A stretch of 64,000 bases of DNA from an uncultured Mesonia sp. Its GTDB lineage: Bacteria; Bacteroidota; Bacteroidia; Flavobacteriales; Flavobacteriaceae. A program made the translations under genes and the position numbers. Under the pieces are notes generated by a model. It saw only the letters and a list, made by a program, of their open reading frames with translations, was not told the origin of the DNA and did not search any database. Of the stretch, positions 45,292 to 55,028 are shown one piece after another. The stretch lies in contig CATQIB010000015.1 of the NCBI GenBank assembly GCA_958296185.1, forward strand, positions 57,024 to 121,023. Reading direction: 5' to 3'. Positions within the stretch are counted from its first letter, which is position 1. Each line of letters opens with the position of its first letter.

Positions 45292-45837
45292 CTAACCCAC
45301 AAATGAAATACCATAGCCTTGACAGATTTGTGCAACTTTTTCAAAATCAGGTTCACCTTGAGGCAAGGCGGCTAATTCTTCAAACAAGAACTCAATACCA
45401 GCAGGAAAAGCGCTAGTGATCATCCTTGCTTTTTCATTTCCTATGACGGTCCACGCATGCGGTATATTTTTGGGCGCAAAGGCAGTGTCTCCAGCCCTAA
45501 GAATAATTTCTTCTCCAGCAATATTAAAAGCCACTTCGCCTTGAGTTACACGAAATATCTCATCTTCTCGGGTATGTATGTGGGGCGGAATACTAACCCC
45601 TGGGGGCACGTGATTGGTCCATTCTACCAATTGGTTGCCGGTATCCTTACCCACTAGTTTATGCGTCTGAATATCACCTATAACATTGTGTACTTGGCCT
45701 TCTTGTTTTCTTACCACTTTGGGTTTAAGGAGCGGATTGGTTGTTTTTATTTGGTTAGCACTTGTAGCCGCAAAAGGAGCTAAGCAGGCCGCGCTTATTC
45801 CTAGTCCTGTGGTTTTTATAAAATCTTTTCGTTTCAT
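45292..45837 (-). CDS. Exported cupin-domain protein
   Basis: 181 residues. The N-terminus (MKRKDFIKTTGLGISAACLAPFAATSA) looks like a secretion signal of the Tat-like style but lacks the twin arginine. The cupin core is clear: PPGVSIPPHIHTREDEIFRVTQGEVAF, with the His-x-His and Glu ligands, and GDTAFAPKNIPHAW with the second-motif His. It probably binds a metal ion outside the cytoplasm. Substrate unknown. An AraC-type gene lies just upstream on the same strand and is a possible regulator. Confidence 0.82.
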   Translation of the reverse strand: MKRKDFIKTTGLGISAACLAPFAATSANQIKTTNPLLKPKVVRKQEGQVHNVIGDIQTHKLVGKDTGNQLVEWTNHVPPGVSIPPHIHTREDEIFRVTQGEVAFNIAGEEIILRAGDTAFAPKNIPHAWTVIGNEKARMITSAFPAGIEFLFEELAALPQGEPDFEKVAQICQGYGISFVG

Positions 45838-46045
45838 AATATTGGTTTGTTAGCTTGATAGTATTTAGTTTTTCGAAATAAGCATAGATGAAGACAAATT
45901 CCTTGTGTTTATTTAACTTTATGCTAATGTCAAAAAGAAAAGGCTGAGGGGAATTTATTTCTCAACTGCTTAGATTAACAAAATTAAACCAATCATAAAT
46001 AAAATAACCTGTGAAAAACACTTTAAAAGGCTAGTTTTTAGTACT

Positions 46046-46855
46046 TTAAAGTTTTCTGGTTTGGGAAGGCGAACGTTGGGTGTGTTTCTTTAGAAAATAA
46101 CTAAAATAATCTGGAGAGGAAAAGCCAAGGCGGAAGGCTATTTCTTTTATAGGATAATCACTGAATTTTAGTAAATGCCTAGCACTCATAATAAGTTTCT
46201 CTTCAATGAGGTGTTTGGCGTTTCTGCCTAGTACTTTCTGCACACAAGCGTTGAGGTATTTGGAGCTCACATGCAAACAATCTGCGTAAGCTTGTACTTG
46301 GTGATTTTGGGTATATTGCTGATCTAAAGTTTGCTTAAATTTATAGACCAATGCCGTTTGTTGATTGTTTTCGGCAATAGGAGTTTTGATATTGCACTGC
46401 CCGTCGCAGTAAACAAAAAGGGTATGTAAAAGCGAAAGGATAGCCTCTTCACGATTGTTCAATTGAGTGCTGAGTAATTCGTCTAACATCTCAATAATCA
46501 CTTGAATGCGTTTTTCAATACCAGGTGATAACTTAATTTTGGGCACCTCATCGATTGTTTTGAAATATTGCAACTGTGTGATAAGTAAAGGTTTAAAGCG
46601 CGGAAGTGCTAAAATTTCTTCTGGTAAGGTTAGAATATAGCCACAAGCACCAATTGTATCGGCTTTATGAATTTTCCAAGCTATTTCGGGTCCTAAAAAG
46701 AATAAAGAATTCCTAATATGACGATATACTTGGGTGTTAATTTGAATTTGCTTTACACCTTCCTGAAACCAACATATAGTGTAAAACCTCGCTTCTTTGG
46801 GCTTAGAGGTTATTTTTTCAAAAAGGCTGGTAATTTTAATGGACTGTAATGGCAT
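46046..46855 (-). CDS. AraC-family transcriptional regulator
   Basis: 269 residues with an N-terminal sensor region (FYTICWFQEGVKQIQINTQVY) and a C-terminal AraC DNA-binding domain (VQAYADCLHVSSKYLNACVQKVLGRNAKHLI, then EIAFRLGFSSPDYFSYFLKKHTQRSPSQTR). It resembles the regulator at 43307-44185 in layout but is clearly diverged. It lies about 210 nt upstream of the cupin gene on the same strand. Confidence 0.87.
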   Translation of the reverse strand: MPLQSIKITSLFEKITSKPKEARFYTICWFQEGVKQIQINTQVYRHIRNSLFFLGPEIAWKIHKADTIGACGYILTLPEEILALPRFKPLLITQLQYFKTIDEVPKIKLSPGIEKRIQVIIEMLDELLSTQLNNREEAILSLLHTLFVYCDGQCNIKTPIAENNQQTALVYKFKQTLDQQYTQNHQVQAYADCLHVSSKYLNACVQKVLGRNAKHLIEEKLIMSARHLLKFSDYPIKEIAFRLGFSSPDYFSYFLKKHTQRSPSQTRKL

Positions 46856-47104
46856 ACGCTGAAAAACTTAATATATTGATCTATAGTAGATTAAATTTAA
46901 GTTTTTTTAGTTAAAAGTATTGTTGCATTACTAATAAATTACAATTGAAGTATTAAAAAGTAGGTGTTTTTAATTACCGTGATTGATTTATTTTAAGCGC
47001 TATAAAAGATTTGTAAGAACGCCACGCTAATTTAAAATATACTTTGAAGAATAAATTCGAAAGACGAAAAGCGCAGTATACCAAGCACTTAAAGTAGCGT
47101 TTTA

Positions 47105-47401
47105 TTAATGCAACCAGACTAAAAGCCGTATTAACGCCAACGCAAAACAAATATAAAATAGACCATAAATCAAGCGTTCTTTTTTTCGTTGACGCTTGGC
47201 TTTAAACTGAATATGTGCCTTAATTCGTTGTAATTTCTCGGGGGCTATTTTTTTAAAAATCGGCTTTTCGTGGCCATTTTCAGTAGAATAGATCGATTGC
47301 CGGTTGTTTTCTTTAAATTTACTGCGATTACTAGGACGAAGTTTACGGTTTTGTTTCACCCTACTGATCATATCCATAATGTGGCCTGCTCCGTAGCTCA
47401 T
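47105..47401 (-). CDS. Small membrane protein conserved in Flavobacteriia
   Basis: 98 residues: a basic, hydrophilic N-terminal two thirds (KQNRKLRPSNRSKFKEN, then KAHIQFKAKRQRKKERL) and one C-terminal helix (LIYGLFYICFALALIRLLVWLH). I recall similar small proteins in Flavobacteriia that carry the unsupported name riboflavin synthase subunit beta. The sequence shows no enzyme motif. Topology suggests a tail-anchored protein with a cytoplasmic basic domain. Confidence 0.65.
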   Translation of the reverse strand: MSYGAGHIMDMISRVKQNRKLRPSNRSKFKENNRQSIYSTENGHEKPIFKKIAPEKLQRIKAHIQFKAKRQRKKERLIYGLFYICFALALIRLLVWLH

Positions 47402-47575
47402 GTATTTAAGACTGAGATTTTAGATTTCAGTCGATGAATATACGTTAATTTTTGTTAAAAACAAGATTTTTGCCTAGTTGTGAAAGCTTTTGATAGTATA
47501 ATAGGGTAGAGACTTAGGTTTTTAGAATAACTGTACTTACCTTTTCTACCGTGTAGGATATCAAGTATACTAAGG

Positions 47576-48139
47576 TTAAGATTCTAATACAATTTCCCAT
47601 TCGGCTAATAAGCCTGCAACGCCATCTAATGAGAATTTAGCTTTTTTTAGAGTATTTAAATTAGGGTTTATTTGATAGTGCTGAGCCGTTCTAAAATCAG
47701 CTTGACTTAATTGGCTGCGCTCAAATCGCGCCTGACTCAAATCGCAGTGTGCAAAAACAGCTTGAGTCAGGTCGGCTTCAGTAAAATCAACAGCCGATAA
47801 GTTGCAGTGGTTAAAAGAAGTTTGCTTGAGCTTGCTTTGATAAAACGAACTATGGTCAAGTTGGCAATGAGCAAATCTAACCGCTAAACCAAAAGGCTCA
47901 CAAGTATTAAATTGAAGTCCGAGCATTTTACAATGCTTGAAAAACACTTCACGGAACAAGGTCTTGTTTAGTTTCGCCATACTTAAGTTGCAGTGTTCAA
48001 AATGGCAGTCTATAAATTGCATTTTAGAAAGGTCTTTCTCAAAAAAATCGCAATGTTCAAAACGGCACTGCTCATATTCGCCTGGCGCTATACAATCGAT
48101 TCGGGTAAATTCTTGGTCGTAAAAGTTGTCAGTTTCCAT
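47576..48139 (-). CDS. Pentapeptide-repeat protein (McbG/Qnr-like)
   Basis: 187 residues made largely of A(D/N)LXX-type repeats seen from about residue 20 to 155 (CRFEHCDFFEKDL, HCNLSMAKL, NHCNLSAVDFTEADLTQAVFAHCDLSQARF), which build a right-handed quadrilateral beta helix. The size and the many Cys-Xaa-Phe/Leu units are like McbG and Qnr proteins, DNA mimics that protect gyrase. Whether this one does so cannot be told. It is a single gene; the DUF3667 gene on the same strand is upstream. Confidence 0.85.
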   Translation of the reverse strand: METDNFYDQEFTRIDCIAPGEYEQCRFEHCDFFEKDLSKMQFIDCHFEHCNLSMAKLNKTLFREVFFKHCKMLGLQFNTCEPFGLAVRFAHCQLDHSSFYQSKLKQTSFNHCNLSAVDFTEADLTQAVFAHCDLSQARFERSQLSQADFRTAQHYQINPNLNTLKKAKFSLDGVAGLLAEWEIVLES

Positions 48140-48193
48140 AGAATAATTTAAAAGTTTATTTTGAGATCACTAGATTAAATTTTGTGTGCTTGC

Positions 48194-48922
48194 TTAGTTT
48201 CCCAATAAGAGATCTAATCCCAGGCTTATTGCTACAAATAACAAAAGGCTGGTAAATGTTCCTAAGCTATAGCCCAAAAGGGCTTTTAAATAGACGCGTT
48301 TTCTGTTGTCTAGATAAAATTGTTTGACCGCCCACATTAGGTAAATCCAACTTAGCGGTAAACCAATTTGAAGGAAGGGAAGGCCAACAAGGTTTTCTAC
48401 CAAGCCTAAAACAAAATAAAACAACATAAATAAGCCTAAGATATAGCATAGGAATACAAAGATTTCAAAGTAATTATACGAAAATCGGCTAAAAAATAAC
48501 CGATAAAATGCAGCAATGAATAAAGCCATCCATACATTTAGGTAACCGTAATTTTCGGTAAACCAAGTTAACAGTTCAAAAGCTATAGGTTGGTTTATTT
48601 TAGTTTCTTCGCCAAAGCTAATGGACAGCATCTCATAATCAAAGAGCCGCTGCCCCAAGGTATACACCAAAGAGCAGACAATTAAAAATAAAATGGGTTT
48701 GATAAACTTTTTACGCTCTCCCCATAAATAACGCTTTGTGGTCCTGCCTGGTCTTAATACTAGTTCTTTGATGGTATAAAAGATACCAAATTCTAAATAG
48801 AGTATACTTTTTAATTCTTGCACTACATAACCCGCGTCGATACGCTTGGGGCTTAAGTGGGCGCCGCAAGAAGAACAAAATTGGGCCGCTTTATCTGTTT
48901 TACTGTGCTTACAATCAGGCAA
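48194..48922 (-). CDS. DUF3667 membrane protein with zinc-ribbon start
   Basis: 242 residues. The first 30 hold a zinc-ribbon-like motif (C4...H6, then FCSSCGAHL). The DUF3667 signature follows (GIFYTIKELVLRPGRTTKRYLWGERKKFIKPILFLIV), with about four or five membrane helices to the end. This family is frequent in Bacteroidota and of unknown function. It lies 54 nt upstream of the pentapeptide gene on the same strand. Confidence 0.82.
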   Translation of the reverse strand: MPDCKHSKTDKAAQFCSSCGAHLSPKRIDAGYVVQELKSILYLEFGIFYTIKELVLRPGRTTKRYLWGERKKFIKPILFLIVCSLVYTLGQRLFDYEMLSISFGEETKINQPIAFELLTWFTENYGYLNVWMALFIAAFYRLFFSRFSYNYFEIFVFLCYILGLFMLFYFVLGLVENLVGLPFLQIGLPLSWIYLMWAVKQFYLDNRKRVYLKALLGYSLGTFTSLLLFVAISLGLDLLLGN

Positions 48923-49036
48923 ATTAACTTGAATTGTTATTAGCGCTTGGTATTGCGCAATTTGTGATAAAGTAAATGTAATTATTTTTTAAATTAAATA
49001 GCTGACTAAACTTTACAATTTTTAATTGAGTTGGTT

Positions 49037-49058
49037 TTTCGCTTCCGCGGAAGCGAAA
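49037..49058. repeat. 22-bp perfect palindrome
   Basis: TTTCGCTTCCG followed by its exact reverse complement. It sits between the convex ends of the DUF3667 and antiporter genes (both minus strand). It may be an interspersed palindromic repeat or a binding site. Confidence 0.7.
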
Positions 49059-49125
49059 GAGCATTTAAATAAAATCAAGTTTTAATTTACAGCATTAAAA
49101 GCGCCTCGGGTTTTCGTAACGAGCA

Positions 49126-50595
49126 CTAAATAATTCCTACTTGAAGTACGCGATTCACTTCTTGCATACTGTCTTCGTGGTCTAAGAGAACCACCAGTAT
49201 ATCTTGCGCTTCAATAATTGTAGAGCCTCCAGGTCTTACAAAATTATCTTTCCTTTTTATCATACTAATAAAGGCCGAATCGGGAAAATGCAAATCTACG
49301 ATTCGCTTTCCTACAGCATAATCTTGGGCGTTTATCTGTACCTCCTCCATTACCGATTTGGGCAGGTTTAAAATATACCGATCGTTGGGAGCGATCGGTT
49401 TGTCTTTTTCAGGCAAGCCTACGTTTAACCATTTAGCTACAATAGAAAGCGTAGTTCCTTGTAGTAATACCGATGAAACCGAAACAAAAAAGACAATGTT
49501 AAAAATCATTGGTGCTTTATCTATACCCGCCAGTAGAGGATAGGTGGCAAACACAATGGGTACGGCACCACGCAAACCTACCCAAGAAATATAAAAACGC
49601 CGACGAAGTTTCATTTTAAAAAATATCAAGCTTAAAAACACACCTACCGGGCGAGCGATGAAGATTAAAAATAGTGAAACCACCAATCCAATACCAAGAT
49701 AAGGAATGATTTGCGATGGAAAAACCAGTAAACCAAGGGTTAAGAAAAGAACAATCTGCATCAACCACGCCAGGCCATCAAACATCTGCAGGATGGTTTT
49801 TTTATGAATAAGGTCTTGATTCCCTAAATAGACGGCGCAAATATAAATGGCTAAAAATCCATTACCTCCTAAAAAGTCGGTTGCAGAAAAGGTGATAAAC
49901 ATCAGGGCAATCACCAACACTGGGTAAAGGCCTTCAAAGTCTAGTTTGATGTTGTTAATAGCAAACTTACTTAAATATCCAAAGGCTATTCCTAACACGC
50001 CGCCCAGTATCATTTGCTGTAAAAATAACGGTAGGATGCTCCAAAAACTTTGGTCTTGATTGACCACTAAAGATAAAAATGCGATGGTCAACACATAAGC
50101 CATAGGGTCGTTACTACCGCTTTCTAATTCTAGTGTGGGTCGTAAATTGGTTTTAAGCGCTAAGCTTTTTGACCTTAGAATAGAAAATACTGCTGCAGCG
50201 TCGGTAGAAGAAACAATAGAACCCAGCAATAGGCTTTCATAAAGGCTAAAATCGGTGATCCAATAAACGAAACATCCCAAGGAAATTGCGGTAAACAACA
50301 CCCCTAAGGTAGAGAGGGCAATTCCTTCTTTAAGAACGGGTTTTACAGATTGCCATTGAGTGTCTAAACCTCCCGAGAACAGGATAAAGTTAAGCGAAAC
50401 AATACCGATAAATTGAGCAATTTTAGGGTTGTCAAAGTAAATGCCACCAATACCATCTGATCCTGCTAGCATCCCAATACTTAAAAAGAGCAACAAAGTG
50501 GGAACCCCAAATTTATAAGAAGTTTTACCCACCAGAATACTAATGAGTAGTAAAATAGAACCGATTAAAACTATGTTCTCAATGGTAATACTCAT
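49126..50595 (-). CDS. nhaP2: Potassium/proton antiporter (NhaP2-type CPA)
   Basis: 489 residues with 12 or 13 membrane segments. CPA motifs are clear: GSIVSSTDAAAVFSIL near residue 125 and LELESGSNDPMAYVLT near 155, with the Asn-Asp pair of the ion site. A C-terminal TrkA_C domain occupies about residues 405-489 (GKRIVDLHFPDSAFISMIKRKDNFVRPGGST). NhaP2-like proteins export K+ or Na+ for protons and are gated by ligand binding to the TrkA_C part. It appears to be a single-gene unit. Confidence 0.88.
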   Translation of the reverse strand: MSITIENIVLIGSILLLISILVGKTSYKFGVPTLLLFLSIGMLAGSDGIGGIYFDNPKIAQFIGIVSLNFILFSGGLDTQWQSVKPVLKEGIALSTLGVLFTAISLGCFVYWITDFSLYESLLLGSIVSSTDAAAVFSILRSKSLALKTNLRPTLELESGSNDPMAYVLTIAFLSLVVNQDQSFWSILPLFLQQMILGGVLGIAFGYLSKFAINNIKLDFEGLYPVLVIALMFITFSATDFLGGNGFLAIYICAVYLGNQDLIHKKTILQMFDGLAWLMQIVLFLTLGLLVFPSQIIPYLGIGLVVSLFLIFIARPVGVFLSLIFFKMKLRRRFYISWVGLRGAVPIVFATYPLLAGIDKAPMIFNIVFFVSVSSVLLQGTTLSIVAKWLNVGLPEKDKPIAPNDRYILNLPKSVMEEVQINAQDYAVGKRIVDLHFPDSAFISMIKRKDNFVRPGGSTIIEAQDILVVLLDHEDSMQEVNRVLQVGII

Positions 50596-50712
50596 ACTGT
50601 AGTTTTAATAGCTAAGCTTAAAGACTAGCCAATGTCAGCCTATAAAGTTAAATATTTGTCTGTGTTATTGGTATAAAAAACTAACATTTTCCATTGGTTA
50701 AAATAAAAACAT

Positions 50713-50747
50713 AAAAAAAACTGCTTGTTGAGCAAGCAGTTTTTTTA
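50713..50747 (-). terminator. Terminator of the repeat-motif lipoprotein gene
   Basis: CTGCTTG and CAAGCAG pair around TTGAG, extended by A and T runs on both sides, so it works as a minus-strand terminator. Confidence 0.85.
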
Positions 50748-50768
50748 TTTTAAAAATTGTGGTTGGTT

Positions 50769-51182
50769 TTATTCTAGAGAAGCTCCAACTGCAATATCGC
50801 AACGGTGACCTGGTTGCCCGTGTGGCGGATTCACCTTTAGATTACTGGTATTGGTTGCAGCTTCAACTGGGTTTCCGTTCACCGGAGTAACGGTGTTCTG
50901 AATCTGTTTTGGTTTTGAATTAAGTGGCGCACCTACTTTAAGGTCGCATCGGTGGCCCGGTTGCCCGTGCGGTGGGTTAGGGTCATCTCCGCTAGGGATG
51001 TCCTGCGCATTGGTGGTTTGATTATTGGCAGCAGCCGCCTCTGTATTACTGGTTTCTGTAGTGGATTCAGCTGTTGCCGTTTCCTTTTCTTTTTTCGCTT
51101 GGTCTTCACAAGAGAAACTGATTAGTCCGCCTGCTAAAGCCAAAGCCATAACAAAAGTTTTTGTTGTTTTAATTGAAATCAT
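50769..51182 (-). CDS. Lipoprotein with duplicated PPHGQPGHRCD motif
   Basis: 137 residues with a lipoprotein signal (ALALAGGLISFSCED, Cys near 25). A Thr/Glu/Ala-rich linker leads to two copies of NPPHGQPGHRCD(L/I)xVGAxL, near residues 69-87 and 118-136, the second closing the chain. Each copy holds two His and one Cys, which suggests metal binding. I know this motif as a recurring one in exported proteins of Flavobacteriia, but no function is established to my knowledge. The linker looks unstructured. Confidence 0.75.
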   Translation of the reverse strand: MISIKTTKTFVMALALAGGLISFSCEDQAKKEKETATAESTTETSNTEAAAANNQTTNAQDIPSGDDPNPPHGQPGHRCDLKVGAPLNSKPKQIQNTVTPVNGNPVEAATNTSNLKVNPPHGQPGHRCDIAVGASLE

Positions 51183-51290
51183 AGTTGTTTTATTTTTTTC
51201 GAATATACAAATAATTCTTTTTTTCTTAACCTTATTTTAATTTACTCGGCGGGCAAGGCAAAAAAAACAATTATTTCAGCAAAGCTTCGG

Positions 51291-51317
51291 TTGCTTTTTG
51301 TCAATTTTATATCTTTA
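51291..51317 (+). promoter_or_regulatory. Probable promoter of the carboxylase operon
   Basis: TTG (51291) and TATCTTTA (51310-51317) approximate the TTG / TAnnTTTG pattern with a somewhat short spacer. It lies 33 nt before the first ATG of the operon at 51351. Confidence 0.45.
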
Positions 51318-51350
51318 CGCAGCACAATAAATTTAGTAAATATAACCACT

Positions 51351-51836
51351 ATGAGTAAGCGGTACCACGTAAAAGTAAATGAGCAGTGGGATTTTGATTT
51401 TAGCGAAGAAGAAATCCAGCAATTCGATTTACAAAGCCTTCCCAATCAGGCGTTTCACGGTCTAGAGGAGAATAAATCTTTTAAAGCGGCGATTACCCAG
51501 CATAATTTTATCGATAAAGTATATAAGGTAAACCTTAACGCCAATCCGTATACGGTAGCCATACAAACCGATTTAGATCGTTTAATTTCAGAAATGGGAT
51601 TAGAGTTGAATGCCGGTGCTATGGTGAATGAAATCAAAGCTCCGATGCCCGGACTTATTATAGAAGTAAATGTAAAACCTGGCGATGAGGTTAAAGAGGG
51701 CGATTACCTTATGGTTCTCGAAGCGATGAAAATGGAAAATGCGCTTACGGCACCTCGTGATGCTAAAATAAAGCAAGTTGCGATAAAACAAGGAGAGACC
51801 GTAGAAAAAAATCAATTACTTATCGAAATGGAGTAA
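51351..51836 (+). CDS. Biotin carboxyl carrier protein subunit of an acyl-CoA carboxylase
   Basis: 161 residues from the Met at 51351; the frame opens 20 codons earlier, upstream of the likely promoter. The C-terminal biotinyl domain has the motif VLEAMKMENAL with the target lysine near residue 125 and the preceding APMPGLIIEV strand. The N-terminal 80 residues (FDFSEEEIQQFDLQSLPNQ) are the extra domain found in BCCP parts of Bacteroidota carboxylases. It shuttles CO2 from the biotin carboxylase to the transferase encoded next. Confidence 0.92.
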   Translation: MSKRYHVKVNEQWDFDFSEEEIQQFDLQSLPNQAFHGLEENKSFKAAITQHNFIDKVYKVNLNANPYTVAIQTDLDRLISEMGLELNAGAMVNEIKAPMPGLIIEVNVKPGDEVKEGDYLMVLEAMKMENALTAPRDAKIKQVAIKQGETVEKNQLLIEME

Positions 51837-51873
51837 TGGCCCGAGTGGTTTATTCAAATAGTACAAAATCATT

Positions 51874-53319
51874 ATGAAGAAAATATTAGTTGCCAACCGA
51901 GGAGAAATCGCTTTACGGATTATGAAAACCGCTCAAAAAATGGGTATAAAAACCGTAGCCGTATTCTCTGAAGCAGACCGTAATGCACCGCACGTAAAAT
52001 TTGCTGATGAAGCCATTTGCCTTGGCCCAGCACCCTCTAACCAATCTTATCTTAAAGGAGATTCAATCATAGCCGAAGCTAAAAAACTAAAAGTAGATGG
52101 TATTCATCCTGGATATGGATTTTTAAGTGAGAATGCCCAATTTGCACAAGCCGTAGAACAAAACGGCATTACTTGGATTGGTCCGGGTTCAAAGGCTATA
52201 GAAGTCATGGGAAGTAAACTCGCTGCAAAAGAAACGGTGAAAGCCTATGACATTCCTATGGTTCCTGGAATAGATGAAGCCATTACCGATATTGACAAAG
52301 CAAAAGCAATTGCCAAAGAAATTGGCTTTCCTATTTTAATTAAAGCTTCTGCTGGTGGTGGAGGTAAGGGAATGCGTGTTGTAGAGCAGGAAGCCGATGT
52401 TGAAGAACAAATGAACCGCGCCATTAGCGAAGCCGAATCGGCTTTTGGAGATGGTGCTGTTTTCATTGAAAAATACGTTGCTTCACCACGGCATATCGAA
52501 ATTCAAATTTTAGCCGATAGCCACGGAAATGTGGTGCATTTATTTGAACGCGAATGCAGCGTTCAACGCAGGCACCAAAAAGTGGTAGAAGAGGCACCCT
52601 CTGTAGTACTTGATGCAACTTTACGCCAAAAAATGGGTGAAGCGGCTGTTAAAGTGGCCAAATCTTGCGACTACGTTGGAGCAGGAACAGTTGAGTTTTT
52701 ATTTGATGAACAGCGTAATTTCTATTTCTTAGAAATGAATACGCGTTTGCAGGTGGAGCATCCCGTAACCGAATGGATTACAGGAATAGACTTGGTTGAA
52801 GAGCAAATAAATATTGCTCGCGGAAAAGCCCTGCGATTTAAACAAGAAGATTTACAAATCAATGGGCACGCTATGGAATTACGTGTATATGCAGAAAATC
52901 CGTTAGACGATTTTTTACCAAGCGTAGGAACGCTATCTACTTATCAAGTACCGCAAGGTGAAGGCATTCGTGTAGATAATGGTTTTGAAGAAGGTATGGA
53001 AGTACCAATTTATTATGACCCGATGTTGTCTAAACTGATTACCTATGGTAAAACCCGAGAAGAGGCCATTCAAAAAATGATTGAGGCTATTGATAGGTAT
53101 ACTGTTGTAGGGGTAGAGACTACCTTAAGCTTTGGTAAATTTGTAATGGAGCACAAGGCCTTCCGTCAAGGAAATTTCGACACCCATTTTGTTAAACAAT
53201 ATTATTCGGCTAGCTTATTAGAAGAAGCCAACAAAAAAGAAGCGCGATTGGCAGCTTTGGTGGCTCTTCGCCAATATTTAACCGATCAAAAACAGCTTAG
53301 ACTACCGCGCATAAAATAA
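51874..53319 (+). CDS. accC: Biotin carboxylase subunit of an acyl-CoA carboxylase
   Basis: 481 residues with the ATP-grasp architecture: N-terminal KILVANRGEIALRIMKTA, the ATP-binding loop KASAGGGGKGMR near residue 161, FIEKYV, ECSVQRRHQKV and EMNTRLQVEHPVTE. It carboxylates biotin on the carrier protein using ATP and bicarbonate. It lies 37 nt behind the carrier gene and 15 nt before the transferase gene. The operon form (BCCP, BC, fused CT) fits a propionyl- or acetyl-CoA carboxylase; the acyl substrate is not certain. Confidence 0.93.
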   Translation: MKKILVANRGEIALRIMKTAQKMGIKTVAVFSEADRNAPHVKFADEAICLGPAPSNQSYLKGDSIIAEAKKLKVDGIHPGYGFLSENAQFAQAVEQNGITWIGPGSKAIEVMGSKLAAKETVKAYDIPMVPGIDEAITDIDKAKAIAKEIGFPILIKASAGGGGKGMRVVEQEADVEEQMNRAISEAESAFGDGAVFIEKYVASPRHIEIQILADSHGNVVHLFERECSVQRRHQKVVEEAPSVVLDATLRQKMGEAAVKVAKSCDYVGAGTVEFLFDEQRNFYFLEMNTRLQVEHPVTEWITGIDLVEEQINIARGKALRFKQEDLQINGHAMELRVYAENPLDDFLPSVGTLSTYQVPQGEGIRVDNGFEEGMEVPIYYDPMLSKLITYGKTREEAIQKMIEAIDRYTVVGVETTLSFGKFVMEHKAFRQGNFDTHFVKQYYSASLLEEANKKEARLAALVALRQYLTDQKQLRLPRIK

Positions 53320-53334
53320 AGACTTGAGAGAATT

Positions 53335-54876
53335 ATGAGTAAGAATATAAAGATACTGGAAGAAAAGATAAAACAAGCCCATTTGGGGGGTGGCGAAAAA
53401 CGAATCGCTAAACAACACGAAAAAAAGAAGCTTACTGCTAGAGAACGTATAGATTATTTACTTGATGAAGGTTCTTTTGAAGAAATAGGAATTTTGGTTA
53501 CCCATAGAACAACCGAGTTTGGTATGGATAAGCAAAAATTTTATGGCGATGGGGTGGTAACTGGTTATGGTACTATTGAGGGGCGTTTGGTTTATGTGTT
53601 TGCACAAGATTTTACCGTTTTCGGTGGCTCTTTGTCTGAAACCCACGCCGAAAAGATTTGTAAGGTGATGGATTTGGCGGTGAAAGTTGGTGCCCCAATG
53701 ATTGGACTTAATGATTCTGGTGGAGCGCGAATTCAAGAAGGAGTGAAATCGCTAGGCGGTTATGCCGATATTTTTCATCGCAATGTAAAATCATCGGGTG
53801 TGATTCCTCAGATATCAGCAATAATGGGACCCTGTGCCGGAGGAGCGGTTTATTCTCCTGCGATGACCGATTTTACCCTTATGGTGCAAGATACCAGTTA
53901 TATGTTTGTTACGGGGCCAAATGTGGTTAAAACGGTTACCAATGAAGAGGTGACCTCAGAAGAATTGGGTGGTGCCAGTACCCACGCCACAAAATCGGGG
54001 GTAACGCATAGAACGGCAGTAAACGATATTGAATGCTTAGAAGACGTAAAAAAATTAATCAGCTATTTGCCTCAAAACAATCAGCAAAAAGCAGCAGATT
54101 TACCTTATAGTTTAGGCGATGAGCTGCGCGAAGGTTTAGCTGATATTGTGCCTGAGAGTTCAAATAAACCCTACGATATGCACGCGGTAATCAATGGAAT
54201 TATAGATCAAGATTCTTTCTTTGAAATCCATAAAGATTATGCCGATAATATTATTGTAGGTTTTGCCCGTCTAGGCGGAAAAAGTATCGGTATAGTTGCC
54301 AATCAACCTATGAGCTTAGCCGGAGTGTTAGATGTAGATGCCTCTAAAAAGGCAGCTCGTTTCACCCGTTTTTGCGATGCTTTTAATATACCTTTATTGG
54401 TATTGGTGGATGTACCTGGATTTTTACCCGGTACCGATCAAGAATGGAACGGGATTATTTTAAACGGAGCCAAATTATTATACGCGTTGAGCGAAGCAAC
54501 GGTTCCTAAAGTTACCGTGATTACACGTAAAGCCTATGGTGGAGCTTATGATGTAATGAACTCTAAACACATTGGTGCCGATTTAAATTTTGCTTGGCCA
54601 GGGGCAGAGATTGCCGTGATGGGAGCAAAAGGGGCCAGTGAAATTATTTTTAGAAAAGAAATTATGGAGGCCGAAGATCAAGAAGCAAAATTGGCCGAAA
54701 AAGAAGCAGAATATGCCGAACTTTTTGCCACTCCTTTTGAAGCCGCAAAACGAGGCTTCATCGATGAGGTGATTTTGCCTAAGGATACCCGTAGAAAATT
54801 AATCAAAGGTTTTAGTATGCTTGAAAATAAGGAGGTTTTAAGACCAAAACGCAAGCATGGTAACATTCCGCTTTAA
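53335..54876 (+). CDS. Acyl-CoA carboxylase carboxyltransferase (beta) subunit
   Basis: 513 residues, the length of propionyl/methylcrotonyl-type beta subunits, with both crotonase-fold halves: [24 protein letters not shown] with [14 protein letters not shown] in the first, and [17 protein letters not shown] with [12 protein letters not shown] in the second. It moves the carboxyl group from biotin to an acyl-CoA, most likely propionyl-CoA, feeding methylmalonyl-CoA metabolism; acetyl-CoA is an alternative. Last gene of the operon. Confidence 0.92.
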   Translation: MSKNIKILEEKIKQAHLGGGEKRIAKQHEKKKLTARERIDYLLDEGSFEEIGILVTHRTTEFGMDKQKFYGDGVVTGYGTIEGRLVYVFAQDFTVFGGSLSETHAEKICKVMDLAVKVGAPMIGLNDSGGARIQEGVKSLGGYADIFHRNVKSSGVIPQISAIMGPCAGGAVYSPAMTDFTLMVQDTSYMFVTGPNVVKTVTNEEVTSEELGGASTHATKSGVTHRTAVNDIECLEDVKKLISYLPQNNQQKAADLPYSLGDELREGLADIVPESSNKPYDMHAVINGIIDQDSFFEIHKDYADNIIVGFARLGGKSIGIVANQPMSLAGVLDVDASKKAARFTRFCDAFNIPLLVLVDVPGFLPGTDQEWNGIILNGAKLLYALSEATVPKVTVITRKAYGGAYDVMNSKHIGADLNFAWPGAEIAVMGAKGASEIIFRKEIMEAEDQEAKLAEKEAEYAELFATPFEAAKRGFIDEVILPKDTRRKLIKGFSMLENKEVLRPKRKHGNIPL

Positions 54877-55028
54877 TGGAAAGTAATAAAAGGTAGGAAT
54901 TTTGGCTCGTTAATTGTTTTATAGTTAAGTAAGACATAAACAATCCTAAGAAAAATAAAAATTTTTCCTCGAGTTGATTTTTTTTGCTTAAAATTGAAAA
55001 AATTTAATAATCTAAATTAAGAATAGAA

